DNA from: Lapidilactobacillus concavus DSM 17758
Lineage (GTDB): Bacteria; Bacillota; Bacilli; Lactobacillales; Lactobacillaceae
Reading direction: 5' to 3'
Length of the DNA stretch: 35,869 nt
Assembly: GCF_001435835.1 (NCBI RefSeq)
Contig: NZ_AZFX01000072.1
Location: 1-35,869 of the forward strand
The position numbers were made by a program, and so were the translations under genes. Positions 7,664 through 15,084 of this stretch are shown here, piece after piece. Position 1 is the first letter of the stretch; every line of letters starts with the position of its first letter. Under the pieces are notes generated by a model. That model had not been told where the DNA came from. It did no database searches and saw nothing but the letters and a program-made list of their open reading frames with translations.

Positions 7664-7858
7664 ATGCTTGACGAACGCCTGATTGGGGCTACTTTTGTGA
7701 ATAGCAGTCAGCTTAATTCCGGCGTCGTCGAACAGTATGGCGTCTATTATCATTACGTGATCGAAGGGCCGGCAGAGGTTGGTGATCTCTTAGAGGTCGT
7801 CCGCGTCACACCACTTGCACTGATTGCACGTCGTTTTGATTACCGTCTAACCTATTAA
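7664..7858 (+). CDS. NfeD-like OB-fold mini-protein
   Basis: This 64-residue protein has no membrane segment. The pattern L-I-G-A, then SGVV..YG, then EVGDLLEVVRV and LALIARR follows the C-terminal OB-fold domain of NfeD proteins (a five-stranded barrel with a conserved Gly-Asp turn). Full NfeD proteins add membrane helices and sometimes a ClpP-class protease domain; both are missing here. AAGGGAGG at 7649-7656 sets the ATG at 7664. The gene lies 35 bases upstream of an SPFH/stomatin-like gene, the normal partner of NfeD. That context is the main support for the assignment, which rests on pattern and position, without a profile search. Confidence 0.72.
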   Translation: MLDERLIGATFVNSSQLNSGVVEQYGVYYHYVIEGPAEVGDLLEVVRVTPLALIARRFDYRLTY

Positions 7859-7893
7859 AGTCCGATTGAAAAATTTGAAAAGAGGCTATTATT

Positions 7894-8853
7894 ATGTTTG
7901 GAAATATTTTTATCCTGATCGTTATTGTGATTATTGCTGCCTTTGTCTTGTGGATTCTCTTCTCATCGATTGCCATCATCCATACTGGTGAAGTCGGTAT
8001 CGTAGAGCGTTTAGGTGTCTACGTTAAAACGATGCAACCTGGGTTTCATATTGTCTTACCTGTGATCTATCGCATCACTGAAGTCGTCAATATGAAACAA
8101 ATTCCGATGCGGGTTGCCGAACAAGAAGTGATCACAAAAGATAACGTCGTGGTTAAGATCTCGGAAACTCTGAAGTATCACATCACCGATGTGAACGCTT
8201 ACGTTTACAAAAATAAAGACTCCGTGACCAGCATGGTTCAAGATACTCGCGCAGCCTTACGTGGCATCATTGGTAACATGGATCTGAATGATGTTTTGAA
8301 TGGTACCGAAACGATTAACCGTTCATTATTCGACCAACTCAGTGCAGTTACGGCAGGTTACGGTTTGAATGTTGACCGTGCGAATATTGATTCCGTCGAA
8401 GTCGACCACGACATCCAAGAATCGATGAACAAGTTACTGCGTGCTTCTCGTGAGAAAGAAGCTAACATCATGCAGGCCGAAGGTTTCAAACAAGCCGCAA
8501 TCGCTAAGGCCGAAGGTGGCAAGCAATCTGCGATTCTAGAAGCCGAAGGTAACAAACAAACTCAGATTTTGGAAGCCGAAGGACGCGCTCAAAGTCAGCG
8601 TTTACTCTACGAAGCCATTCGTGACCAAATCAATTCTGTCAACGAAGCGCTCGTTCACAACACCGATGCCTATCTCCAATACAAGAATCTGGAAACAATG
8701 GAGAAAGTCGCAGAAGGTAAAAATAATACGATCGTCATGCCAACTGCTGCATTAGACAGCCTTGGCAAAATACCAGCAATGAAACAAATTTGGGATCAAT
8801 CGACACAACCGACTGCAACTTCAGATAACACCTCTAAAGCCACTCAAAAATAA
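7894..8853 (+). CDS. Stomatin-like SPFH-domain membrane protein (slipin/QmcA-like)
   Basis: This 319-residue protein is an SPFH/band 7 family member, expected to form large membrane-associated oligomers. A single hydrophobic anchor spans about residues 4-28, followed by HTGEVGIVERLG, the usual beginning of the SPFH domain (about 28-185). Residues 195-230 hold four AEG units (195, 206, 217, 228) spaced exactly 11 residues apart within a long Ala/Glu/Gln-rich helix; a hendecad repeat of this kind suits a right-handed coiled coil. The C-terminal end is polar and Thr/Ser-rich. AAGAGG lies 8 bases before the ATG. It follows the NfeD-like mini-gene by 35 bases and ends at its own terminator. Its physiological role is not established by the sequence; membrane microdomain organisation or protease control is usual for the family. 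Confidence 0.92.
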   Translation: MFGNIFILIVIVIIAAFVLWILFSSIAIIHTGEVGIVERLGVYVKTMQPGFHIVLPVIYRITEVVNMKQIPMRVAEQEVITKDNVVVKISETLKYHITDVNAYVYKNKDSVTSMVQDTRAALRGIIGNMDLNDVLNGTETINRSLFDQLSAVTAGYGLNVDRANIDSVEVDHDIQESMNKLLRASREKEANIMQAEGFKQAAIAKAEGGKQSAILEAEGNKQTQILEAEGRAQSQRLLYEAIRDQINSVNEALVHNTDAYLQYKNLETMEKVAEGKNNTIVMPTAALDSLGKIPAMKQIWDQSTQPTATSDNTSKATQK

Positions 8854-8871
8854 TGTTGACTGGTAAATCTA

Positions 8872-8912
8872 AAAGCTCTTGAATCGGCAGCCGCCGTTTC
8901 AAGGGCTTTTTT
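8872..8912 (+). terminator. Terminator of the NfeD-like/SPFH unit
   Basis: A 12-bp stem (one G-U pair) with a second small GC-rich stem inside it, followed by T6. It starts 19 bases past the SPFH gene. Confidence 0.9.
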
Positions 8913-8961
8913 GGTCTGATCCACCTCCTGCCACTTAACCTGATCAGCCATATGAACGCGT

Positions 8962-8989
8962 TTGACATTACCGACCAGACTGATATGAT
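8962..8989 (+). promoter_or_regulatory. Promoter of the pentapeptide-repeat gene
   Basis: TTGACA (8962-8967), 16-base spacer, TATGAT (8984-8989) preceded by TGa, giving both a consensus -35 and an extended -10. Transcription would start near 8996, leaving a leader of about 23 bases. Confidence 0.8.
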
Positions 8990-9018
8990 GATTTTAAAAA
9001 TAGCCAAGGAGTAGCCCC

Positions 9019-9672
9019 ATGACTCAACCAAATCCGCACTCATCATCGCGTATCAATCGTTCAGCATATGAACCAAAAAAATTTCAAACTATTCTTGAAG
9101 ATGAAGATCACTTGCTCGAATATACCTCGGTCAGCGATGAAACGATTGACACACTCACACTCAAGCATCCCATCATTGAACACTGTACATTTGACCACGT
9201 CATTTTTACTAGCTGTAATTTCAACAAGTTTGAGGTATCCGAATCAACCTTTAAAAACTGTGATTTCTCGAATTGCATCCTGGACGAAGAGAGTCTGTAC
9301 CAAGTTCAGTTCACCGATTGTAAACTTGTCGGCACTGTTTTGGATCAAAGTTACCTTAACGACGTCACTTTTTCCAACTGCAAGATGGATCTTGCCGGAC
9401 TCAACAAGCTTAATGTCAAGCACGCCTCATTCCAACAAACAAGCTTGAACGACGCGACCTTTAATGATTGCACGTTCAAAAAAATAAGCTTCAATGATTG
9501 TCAGATCAATCATATCAGCTTCATGTTTACCAAACTTAAGGGTGTTGATTTGAGCACCAGCCACTTTAAACAGCTTGAACTCGAAGACTTCCAGTTACGC
9601 AACGTGATCGTCAATGAGGAGCAGGCGGTTCAACTTGCTCACCAATTTCTGGGACTTAAAATCAAGCTATAG
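9019..9672 (+). CDS. Pentapeptide-repeat protein
   Basis: This 217-residue protein carries about 28 consecutive five-residue repeats from Cys56 to about residue 195, with Phe or Leu at the centre of most. Such repeats fold as a right-handed four-sided beta helix; 28 repeats would give about seven coils. Cys recurs at the i-2 position (56, 66, 81, 86, 101, 121, 151, 161). The first 55 residues are non-repetitive, and the last 20 (QAVQLAHQFLGLKIKL) look like the helix that dimerises Qnr/MfpA-type DNA mimics. I infer the architecture, not the function: the family includes gyrase-protecting proteins, but many members have unknown roles. AAGGAG lies 8 bases before the ATG. It stands alone under a strong promoter. 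Confidence 0.85.
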   Translation: MTQPNPHSSSRINRSAYEPKKFQTILEDEDHLLEYTSVSDETIDTLTLKHPIIEHCTFDHVIFTSCNFNKFEVSESTFKNCDFSNCILDEESLYQVQFTDCKLVGTVLDQSYLNDVTFSNCKMDLAGLNKLNVKHASFQQTSLNDATFNDCTFKKISFNDCQINHISFMFTKLKGVDLSTSHFKQLELEDFQLRNVIVNEEQAVQLAHQFLGLKIKL

Positions 9673-9702
9673 TCCATTCTCCACCCGATCACGCGTAACA
9701 AT

Positions 9703-11094
9703 CTAGTCATCAAAATAGTGTCGTGCCAGTTGCACGTATTGTTGATGAACAGCTGGTTGAAACGCCACTTTTTCTTTCGCCGCAATCTTTTGTCGTTGTC
9801 CAGGATAAATTAGGTCATATAATCCTGCAATCGGTTCATTTGCGGCCGAAATATAACCGTCGAGTCCAATGATATCTACTGTTAATTCGCGCAGCACCTG
9901 TGATTTAAAGAAACCACCACTCAGTGTGATCTGTTCGGTTGCGCCCACCATTTCAACTAAAGCGCGAATGTTAAGCAGGGTCCCCTCGATCACACTACGA
10001 ACCAAATCCGCTTGAGAAGTTGCCGCCGTCATGTTTTTGAAGGCGGCTTTTTTTGTGGCATCCCAATATGGCGCGCGTTCGCCATTCAAGAACGGCATGA
10101 AATGCACACCGTTCGCACCAATCGGTGAGTCTGCCAGCCACTGTGGTAATCGTTCAAAGAAGTCATCGGTACTCCGAGCAAACTGCTGACTTGCCCACGC
10201 TAGCACATTGCCGCCATTATTTGATGGCGCACCCACCACATATTGACCGGGCTGTAAATAATAACAGAAATTCTCACGCTTAGGGTCGAGCTTAATGGCC
10301 GATGAGACTTGTCGAACCGCCGCACTCGTCCCAATCGTGAGGCTATTCGCGATCCCAGTCGAGAAGTTGCCGGCGTATGCTGCCAAACAGCCATCGCTAG
10401 CCCCAGCATAGATTTTGACATGTTGATCTAACCCTAATTGTGCCGCAATTGCCGGTAAAATTGGAAAGACATCTGTGCAGGCAACGATCTCCCCTAACTG
10501 ATCTGGACTGATTTGCAATTCTTCTAAAATCTCTGGATCCCATTGGTGCGATCGTAAATTAAAAAGACCGGTGGCAGAAGCCGTCGCGTCATCGATTCGT
10601 GCATGTCCCGTCAGCTCACGCAAAACAAGCTCCTTGATCCCCCACCATTTTTTCACCGTGGCATAACGATGCACGTGCCGGAAATATTTGATCTTCGCAT
10701 AGGGTGACATCGGGTGAATCGGCGTGCCTGTTTTTAAATAAGCCGTTGTTGCGGCCTCACTCTGTTTGAAGGTTGTCATTAAGTCTTGTGCTTGACGATC
10801 CGACCAAATAAAAATCGCATCGCTAGTGTCGCTGTCAGAAGTTATCGGCCAGCAACTATGCATCGGCGCACTGACACTGAGACTCGTCACTTGACGACGC
10901 GTTTCATCTGGCAATTGACGAATCGTTGCACGAATTTTAGCCAATATTTCCTGTGCAGACTGATAGCGAGCACCATTCTCACCTGAAAAAGTCTTGAGTG
11001 TGGCTGAACGCTGAATCATCAATCGACCTTCACGGAAAACACCGAATTTAATTGCTGTAGTGCCAATATCGATTCCTAGAAACACCTCTTGCAT
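9703..11094 (-). CDS. gntK: FGGY-family carbohydrate kinase, probably gluconokinase
   Basis: This 463-residue protein is a sugar kinase of the FGGY/XylB family. The N-terminal GIDIGTTAIKFGVF is the first phosphate-binding segment; DATASATGLFNLRSHQWD, TIGTSAAVR, MPFLNGERAPYWD and the C-terminal LSGGFFKSQ follow in order, as in gluconokinases of lactic acid bacteria. It would phosphorylate gluconate to 6-phosphogluconate. Xylulose or another polyol is an alternative, and no gluconate permease or 6-phosphogluconate dehydrogenase is adjacent to settle it. GGAG lies 9 bases before the ATG at 11094; a TTG codon directly before it is also possible. It is transcribed alone from a promoter with a palindromic spacer. 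Confidence 0.85.
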   Translation of the reverse strand: MQEVFLGIDIGTTAIKFGVFREGRLMIQRSATLKTFSGENGARYQSAQEILAKIRATIRQLPDETRRQVTSLSVSAPMHSCWPITSDSDTSDAIFIWSDRQAQDLMTTFKQSEAATTAYLKTGTPIHPMSPYAKIKYFRHVHRYATVKKWWGIKELVLRELTGHARIDDATASATGLFNLRSHQWDPEILEELQISPDQLGEIVACTDVFPILPAIAAQLGLDQHVKIYAGASDGCLAAYAGNFSTGIANSLTIGTSAAVRQVSSAIKLDPKRENFCYYLQPGQYVVGAPSNNGGNVLAWASQQFARSTDDFFERLPQWLADSPIGANGVHFMPFLNGERAPYWDATKKAAFKNMTAATSQADLVRSVIEGTLLNIRALVEMVGATEQITLSGGFFKSQVLRELTVDIIGLDGYISAANEPIAGLYDLIYPGQRQKIAAKEKVAFQPAVHQQYVQLARHYFDD

Positions 11095-11154
11095 CAAACA
11101 CGACTCCTAAATAAATAATCAATACCATCAAATCACGTTAATTCTTGCGTTATT

Positions 11155-11183
11155 AGCATAGCGTTAAACGCGAGAGAATTCAA
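11155..11183 (-). promoter_or_regulatory. Promoter of the gluconokinase-like gene with a palindromic spacer
   Basis: On the minus strand TTGAAT (11183-11178), 17 bases, TATGCT (11160-11155). The spacer contains the palindrome GCGTTTAACGC (11161-11171) directly against the -10, a plausible repressor site. The regulator is not in the window. Confidence 0.65.
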
Positions 11184-11221
11184 TTTTTGTCGGTAAAAAA
11201 ATATGATTGACCACCGAAATC

Positions 11222-11260
11222 AAAAAACCAAGTCAGCATCACTGCCTGACTTGGTTTTTT
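11222..11260 (-). terminator. Terminator of the copper operon
   Basis: CCAAGTCAG and CTGACTTGG form a strong stem flanked by A6 and T6, so it can act on either strand. It lies 30 bases past the copper ATPase stop and before the gluconokinase-like promoter. Confidence 0.93.
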
Positions 11261-11289
11261 AATGATTTCTGCTCACGTTTCAATATCAC

Positions 11290-13203
11290 TCAAGCTGTCG
11301 TTAACTTTGCCCGATTCAGCAATAATGAACTGGCAACCACTGAAATCGAACTCAACGCCATGCCTAATCCCGCGAGTTCTGGGCTTAAGATCAGTCCCAA
11401 TCCAGCAAATAGACCTGCGGCAATTGGAATACCTAACGTATTATAGATGAATGCCCAAAATAAATTCAGCTTAATTCGTCTAAATGTCTGCTGACTAAGT
11501 TCCAAAGCTCGGACAACATCAAACAGATCATTCTTAACAAGAACAATGCCTCCTGATTCAATGGCAATGTCCGTTCCTGAGCCCATAGCGATACCTACAT
11601 CAGCCGTTGTCAGTGCAGGCGCATCATTAATCCCATCACCGACAAAAGCGACAGGAGCACTCTCTTTGAGCTGTTCAACGCGATCAGCTTTATCGCTCGG
11701 CAAGACATCTGCAACGACTTCGTCGATACCCACCTGATCCGCAATTGCCTGTGCCACACGTGCATTGTCACCAGTCAACATCACTGTTCGCAATCCGCGC
11801 TGCTTCAACGCCGCAATTGCGCGTTTAGAACTTGGTTTTGGAACATCCTGAATCGCGATGAGCCCGATAATTTGACCCGCATAACCAACCGTCACGACCG
11901 TCTTGGCCGCTTGTTGCAATTCCTGCCGCTGCTCAGCAAACTCATCCGCAGCATCGCCGTCAGACGCTAATTTTTCACGGCCAACGAAGGCAGGCTTGCC
12001 AGCGATTCTTGCCTGTATGCCTAGTCCTTCAATTGCTTCGAAGTTCTCAATTAGTGAGACGGAAATTTGTGCTGCTTTCGCCTTAGCTAAAATCGCACTG
12101 GCTAACGGATGCTCAGAATCCGCTTCTAAGCTTGCAGCAATCGTCAGGACTTGCTGTTCATCACCAATGATATCGGTAACGACCGGTTTGCCCTCGGTGA
12201 TCGTCCCAGTTTTATCAAAAACGACCATCTTAATCGTATTAGCAGCTTCCAAAACTTCACCATTCTTGATCAGAATGCCCAGCTTAGCACTGCGGCCAGT
12301 CCCAACCATTAAAGCCGTTGGCGTCGCAATTCCCAAGGCACAGGGACAAGCGATGATAACGACGGAAACTGCGAATAACATGGCATTCACGACACTCGCA
12401 CCAAGGAAAACATACCATATCACAAATGAAAGGATTGCGATGATCAACACCGTTGGCACAAAGATTCCGGCAATTTTATCGACCGTCTTTTGAATCGGTG
12501 CATGACTAACTTGCGCCTTCTTCACCATCTCGACGATCTGTGCGAGCAACGTTTCATCCCCGACCTTCCGCGCTTCGAACAGAAATGTTCCCGTACCATT
12601 AATCGTCGATCCGATGACTTCATCACCAACCGATTTTGTCGTTGGCATACTTTCGCCGGTCACCATCGATTCATCGACCGTTGAGTGACCCTCTGTGATC
12701 ACACCGTCGACTGCGATTTTTTGCCCAGGTTTCACATGTACGATATCGCCGACGACCACTTGGTTAAGTGGTACACGAATGAATTCCCCATCGCGCATCA
12801 CTTCAGCTTCTTTAGCTTGCAGGTTCAACAATTTCTGCACGGAATTCGACGCACTTTTTTTCATCCGTGCTTCCAAAACCTGACCCAACAGAATAAACGT
12901 GATTACAAACGCCGCACTCTCGAAGAACACCGATTGGCCGTTCAACATCGCATAAATGCTATAAAAATAAGCGGTCGCCGTACCAATTGCCACTAACGTA
13001 TCCATATTGGCTTGATGATTCAGAAACGCCGCCCACGCACTGCGAAGAAATGGCAGCGCGGATACCACCATAATGACCGTCGTCAACATGAACATCATCC
13101 AAGTCCCACCTGGTAATTGGACGCCAAATGGCATTAACACCATGTTTATCAACATTGGCAATGAAAAAATCAGTGAGACGACAAAACGTTTTTGAATACT
13201 CAT
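11290..13203 (-). CDS. copA: Copper-exporting P1B-type ATPase without an N-terminal metal-binding domain
   Basis: This 637-residue membrane pump should export Cu(I) from the cytoplasm. Residues 182-185 TGES (actuator domain), 286-288 CPC in the sixth helix, 330-334 DKTGT (the phosphorylated Asp), SEHPLA, TGDN and GDGINDAP are all present. The late helices contain FIYNTLGIP and MALSSISVVASS, the YN and MxxSS features of the Cu(I) subclass. The chain begins at the first helix; there is no N-terminal CxxC heavy-metal domain and no His-rich region. ATG overlaps the TGA of the cupredoxin gene by 4 bases (ATGA), so the two are coupled. It is third in a copY-cupA-copA operon. The name copA is by substrate class; some annotations call similar pumps CopB. 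Confidence 0.93.
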   Translation of the reverse strand: MSIQKRFVVSLIFSLPMLINMVLMPFGVQLPGGTWMMFMLTTVIMVVSALPFLRSAWAAFLNHQANMDTLVAIGTATAYFYSIYAMLNGQSVFFESAAFVITFILLGQVLEARMKKSASNSVQKLLNLQAKEAEVMRDGEFIRVPLNQVVVGDIVHVKPGQKIAVDGVITEGHSTVDESMVTGESMPTTKSVGDEVIGSTINGTGTFLFEARKVGDETLLAQIVEMVKKAQVSHAPIQKTVDKIAGIFVPTVLIIAILSFVIWYVFLGASVVNAMLFAVSVVIIACPCALGIATPTALMVGTGRSAKLGILIKNGEVLEAANTIKMVVFDKTGTITEGKPVVTDIIGDEQQVLTIAASLEADSEHPLASAILAKAKAAQISVSLIENFEAIEGLGIQARIAGKPAFVGREKLASDGDAADEFAEQRQELQQAAKTVVTVGYAGQIIGLIAIQDVPKPSSKRAIAALKQRGLRTVMLTGDNARVAQAIADQVGIDEVVADVLPSDKADRVEQLKESAPVAFVGDGINDAPALTTADVGIAMGSGTDIAIESGGIVLVKNDLFDVVRALELSQQTFRRIKLNLFWAFIYNTLGIPIAAGLFAGLGLILSPELAGLGMALSSISVVASSLLLNRAKLTTA

Positions 13204-13583
13204 GGTTCAACCACGACTTTACCATGAAACATGTTCATTCCGCAGGCATAGTCGAACTCGCCAGCCTTGCGGGTGTCGATCTCAACCGTATAATCTTCGT
13301 TCACAGGCAACGCCGCATTAATCCCGAAGTCAGGAAAGACGACCTGCTCCAAACATCCAGATGGATCTTTGCGGTGAAAAATAATCTGTGCAGGCACACC
13401 TTTTTTAAGCACGACTTGATTTGGTGTATAACCCCCATTAACAACGACTTCAACATTCTGTGTTTGATCTGATGCATTCATTTCTGCTGCAACTCCTTCA
13501 CTTGTTCGATTTTTGAAAAACCACCAGACAATAAACGCGATCATTCCAATGGCGATAGCTAAAACTAACATCTTAATCAACAT
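13200..13583 (-). CDS. cupA: Membrane-anchored cupredoxin copper chaperone (CupA-like)
   Basis: This 127-residue protein has one hydrophobic anchor (about residues 2-23) followed by a single cupredoxin domain. Likely Cu(I) ligands are Cys77 (in DPSGC), Cys114, Met116, Met118 and His120 (in CGMNMFHG). The layout matches the copY-cupA-copA operon of pneumococcus, in which CupA collects Cu(I) at the membrane and hands it to the ATPase; the spacing of both Cys and both Met agrees with what I recall of that protein. AAGGAA lies 8 bases before the ATG. It lies 21 bases after copY and overlaps copA by 4 bases. No CopZ-type soluble chaperone is in the window. Whether the domain faces the inside or outside cannot be settled by eye. 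Confidence 0.88.
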   Translation of the reverse strand: MLIKMLVLAIAIGMIAFIVWWFFKNRTSEGVAAEMNASDQTQNVEVVVNGGYTPNQVVLKKGVPAQIIFHRKDPSGCLEQVVFPDFGINAALPVNEDYTVEIDTRKAGEFDYACGMNMFHGKVVVEP

Positions 13584-13604
13584 TCATTAACTTCCTTCTC
13601 CCAC

Positions 13605-14054
13605 TTAATCTTCACAGTGGTTCTCGCACGTGCCGCCCGTTGTCAAACAATTGCAGGCGACTTGTTCAGGCGCAGTTTCTAACTTCTTGGTAATGAGCGC
13701 CTGCATCGATTTCAAGTCTGATTGGCTCAAGGTCACCTGCTCGATCAAGCTTAAAATCACTTGACCTTTTTTCATCTCGCATAAATGCGTGAATAGCTCC
13801 GAAACCGTCGCGTCCATTGCTTCCGTTTCCGGTACCGCCGGCTGATAAACAAAGCGATGACCCTCTTTCAAAGTCGTCAACATCTGTTTCTTCACTAACC
13901 GTCCCAGAAGCGTCTTGATCGTCGATTCCGTCCAATCACGCTTCCGTTGAATTTCATCAATGACTTCCCGACTACTCGCACCATTCAATGTCCAAATGAT
14001 CCGCATGAGCTCCCATTCAGAAGAAGTCATCGTCGTGACATCAGTTTCATTCAA
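13605..14054 (-). CDS. copY: Copper-responsive transcriptional repressor CopY
   Basis: This 149-residue protein has a BlaI/MecI/CopY winged-helix domain (about residues 7-75, containing SSEWELMRIIWTL) and a Cys cluster at its C-terminus. The four cysteines (134, 136, 143, 147) read CxC-x6-C-x3-C; the usual CopY pattern is CxC-x4-CxC. It should bind the cop boxes until Cu(I) displaces zinc. The start is a TTG at 14054, with AAAGGAG 9 bases upstream; a longer frame from 14129 would run through the operator region and is not credible. It is the first gene of the copper operon and its own promoter carries two cop boxes, so the operon is autoregulated. Confidence 0.92.
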   Translation of the reverse strand: MNETDVTTMTSSEWELMRIIWTLNGASSREVIDEIQRKRDWTESTIKTLLGRLVKKQMLTTLKEGHRFVYQPAVPETEAMDATVSELFTHLCEMKKGQVILSLIEQVTLSQSDLKSMQALITKKLETAPEQVACNCLTTGGTCENHCED

Positions 14055-14075
14055 ATAAATCGCTCCTTTGACGTT

Positions 14076-14085
14076 TACATCTGTA
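14076..14085. promoter_or_regulatory. cop box 1 (CopY operator)
   Basis: TACATCTGTA is a perfect match to the TACAnnTGTA operator of the CopY family. It lies about 8-17 bases downstream of the probable start site and 22 bases before the copY start codon. Confidence 0.9.
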
Positions 14086-14098
14086 ATCAATATCAATA

Positions 14099-14127
14099 GT
14101 TTACCTTTTATGTTTACAAGTGTCAAC
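14099..14127 (-). promoter_or_regulatory. Promoter of the copper operon
   Basis: On the minus strand TTGACA (14127-14122), 17 bases, TAAAAC (14104-14099). The -35 is consensus and the -10 is weak. One cop box overlaps its -35 and spacer; the other lies downstream. Confidence 0.75.
14116..14125. promoter_or_regulatory. cop box 2 (CopY operator, one mismatch)
   Basis: TACAAGTGTC matches TACAnnTGTA except the last base. It overlaps the -35 box and is 40 bases, start to start, from cop box 1, the paired layout known for the enterococcal cop operon. Confidence 0.75.
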
Positions 14128-14162
14128 AACTAATTCTAAAAATGTTCAGTCTAATTTTGATG

Positions 14163-14216
14163 AAAAAAAACATCTCATCCTGAATATGCCCAGAGGCACA
14201 CCCATATGAGATGGTT
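14163..14216 (-). terminator. Terminator after the alpha/beta hydrolase
   Basis: CATCTCAT and ATGAGATG (14171-14178 with 14206-14213) with a partly paired interior, followed on the minus strand by T8. It lies 24 bases past the hydrolase stop. Confidence 0.88.
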
Positions 14217-14239
14217 TGATGATAGCATGCGATTATTAA

Positions 14240-14956
14240 CTAGTTGAATTGGCGCAACCAATGTATCAAAGATTGTGCAATCTGCTTTTGCTGTGTTTGA
14301 TTACTGATTGTTGCGGTGTGATCCCCTTTTTGTCGACCATAACTACCAAAACCAGCATGATTGCCACCCTTAATTTGCGTGAATTCCGTTTTAGCCGGTA
14401 AGAACTGTTTTGCATGTCGGTAAGACTTTTGATTCAGCACGCCGTCTCGACTCGCCGTCACAGATAAAACAGGCAATGACGTCTGGTCCAATCGTCCCTT
14501 CTGATCAAGATAACTCGCTAAGAAGAAGACACCTTTCAAGTTTTGAGCGTGCTGACGCGCATAACGACTTGCCATGACACCGCCTAATGAATGCCCGCCA
14601 ATCACATAATCTGGTGATGATTTTAGTTGAACTTGGCTGGCACGATTGGGTGCAAAAACTGCCAGGTCGAGCGGAAATCGGACAATATGAACCGAATAAC
14701 CAGCCGCAGCGACTTGTCTGGCCCAAATACTATAACTAGCTGGTGACACCAAAGCACCCGGATAAAAAATCACTGCTGGTCCCTTTTCATGCTTGATCAA
14801 AAAGTTCAATCCAGACTGCGTTTCGACGGCAGACTGCGACGCAACCTCTGCAGATCGACTCGCTTGATAAACTTGACTGCGCAAATATAGCCACCCACCA
14901 CAGACAAGAAAGAGGGCAATCAGTGTGCCAATAATGATTTTTGTCCACTTCTTCAT
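14240..14956 (-). CDS. Membrane-anchored alpha/beta hydrolase
   Basis: This 238-residue protein has a basic N-terminus and a hydrophobic segment (about residues 7-24), which would leave the enzyme outside the cell, anchored or secreted. An alpha/beta-hydrolase fold follows. The catalytic triad is visible: Ser123 in GHSLGG, Asp171 in SRDGVL, and His200 in GGNHAGFG. The GGNHAGFGSYG ending is typical of the alpha/beta hydrolase 5 family (dienelactone hydrolase-like). The substrate is unknown, likely a small ester or lipid. GGAGG lies 6 bases before the ATG. It is transcribed alone between rlmCD and the copper operon. Confidence 0.88.
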   Translation of the reverse strand: MKKWTKIIIGTLIALFLVCGGWLYLRSQVYQASRSAEVASQSAVETQSGLNFLIKHEKGPAVIFYPGALVSPASYSIWARQVAAAGYSVHIVRFPLDLAVFAPNRASQVQLKSSPDYVIGGHSLGGVMASRYARQHAQNLKGVFFLASYLDQKGRLDQTSLPVLSVTASRDGVLNQKSYRHAKQFLPAKTEFTQIKGGNHAGFGSYGRQKGDHTATISNQTQQKQIAQSLIHWLRQFN

Positions 14957-15049
14957 GAAATCCCTCCTAATAAGGTGAGTCAGATATTAAGGCATGTCTT
15001 CTAGCGATGCGGATTACAGGAGCAGACTTAAAAATTCATGAACCTGTTT

Positions 15050-15084
15050 CAATTCATACGCCTTTTACAAAGTCGTATGATTCT
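15050..15084 (-). other. Hairpin just after rlmCD
   Basis: CATACG and CGTATG form a 6-bp stem (15056-15061 with 15075-15080) just beyond the rlmCD stop codon. There is no T run, so I do not call it a terminator with confidence. Confidence 0.35.

Noticed and set aside
14055-14129. 25-codon N-terminal extension of CopY
   Set aside because: It would place the start within the promoter and operators; the strong ribosome site lies before the TTG at 14054.
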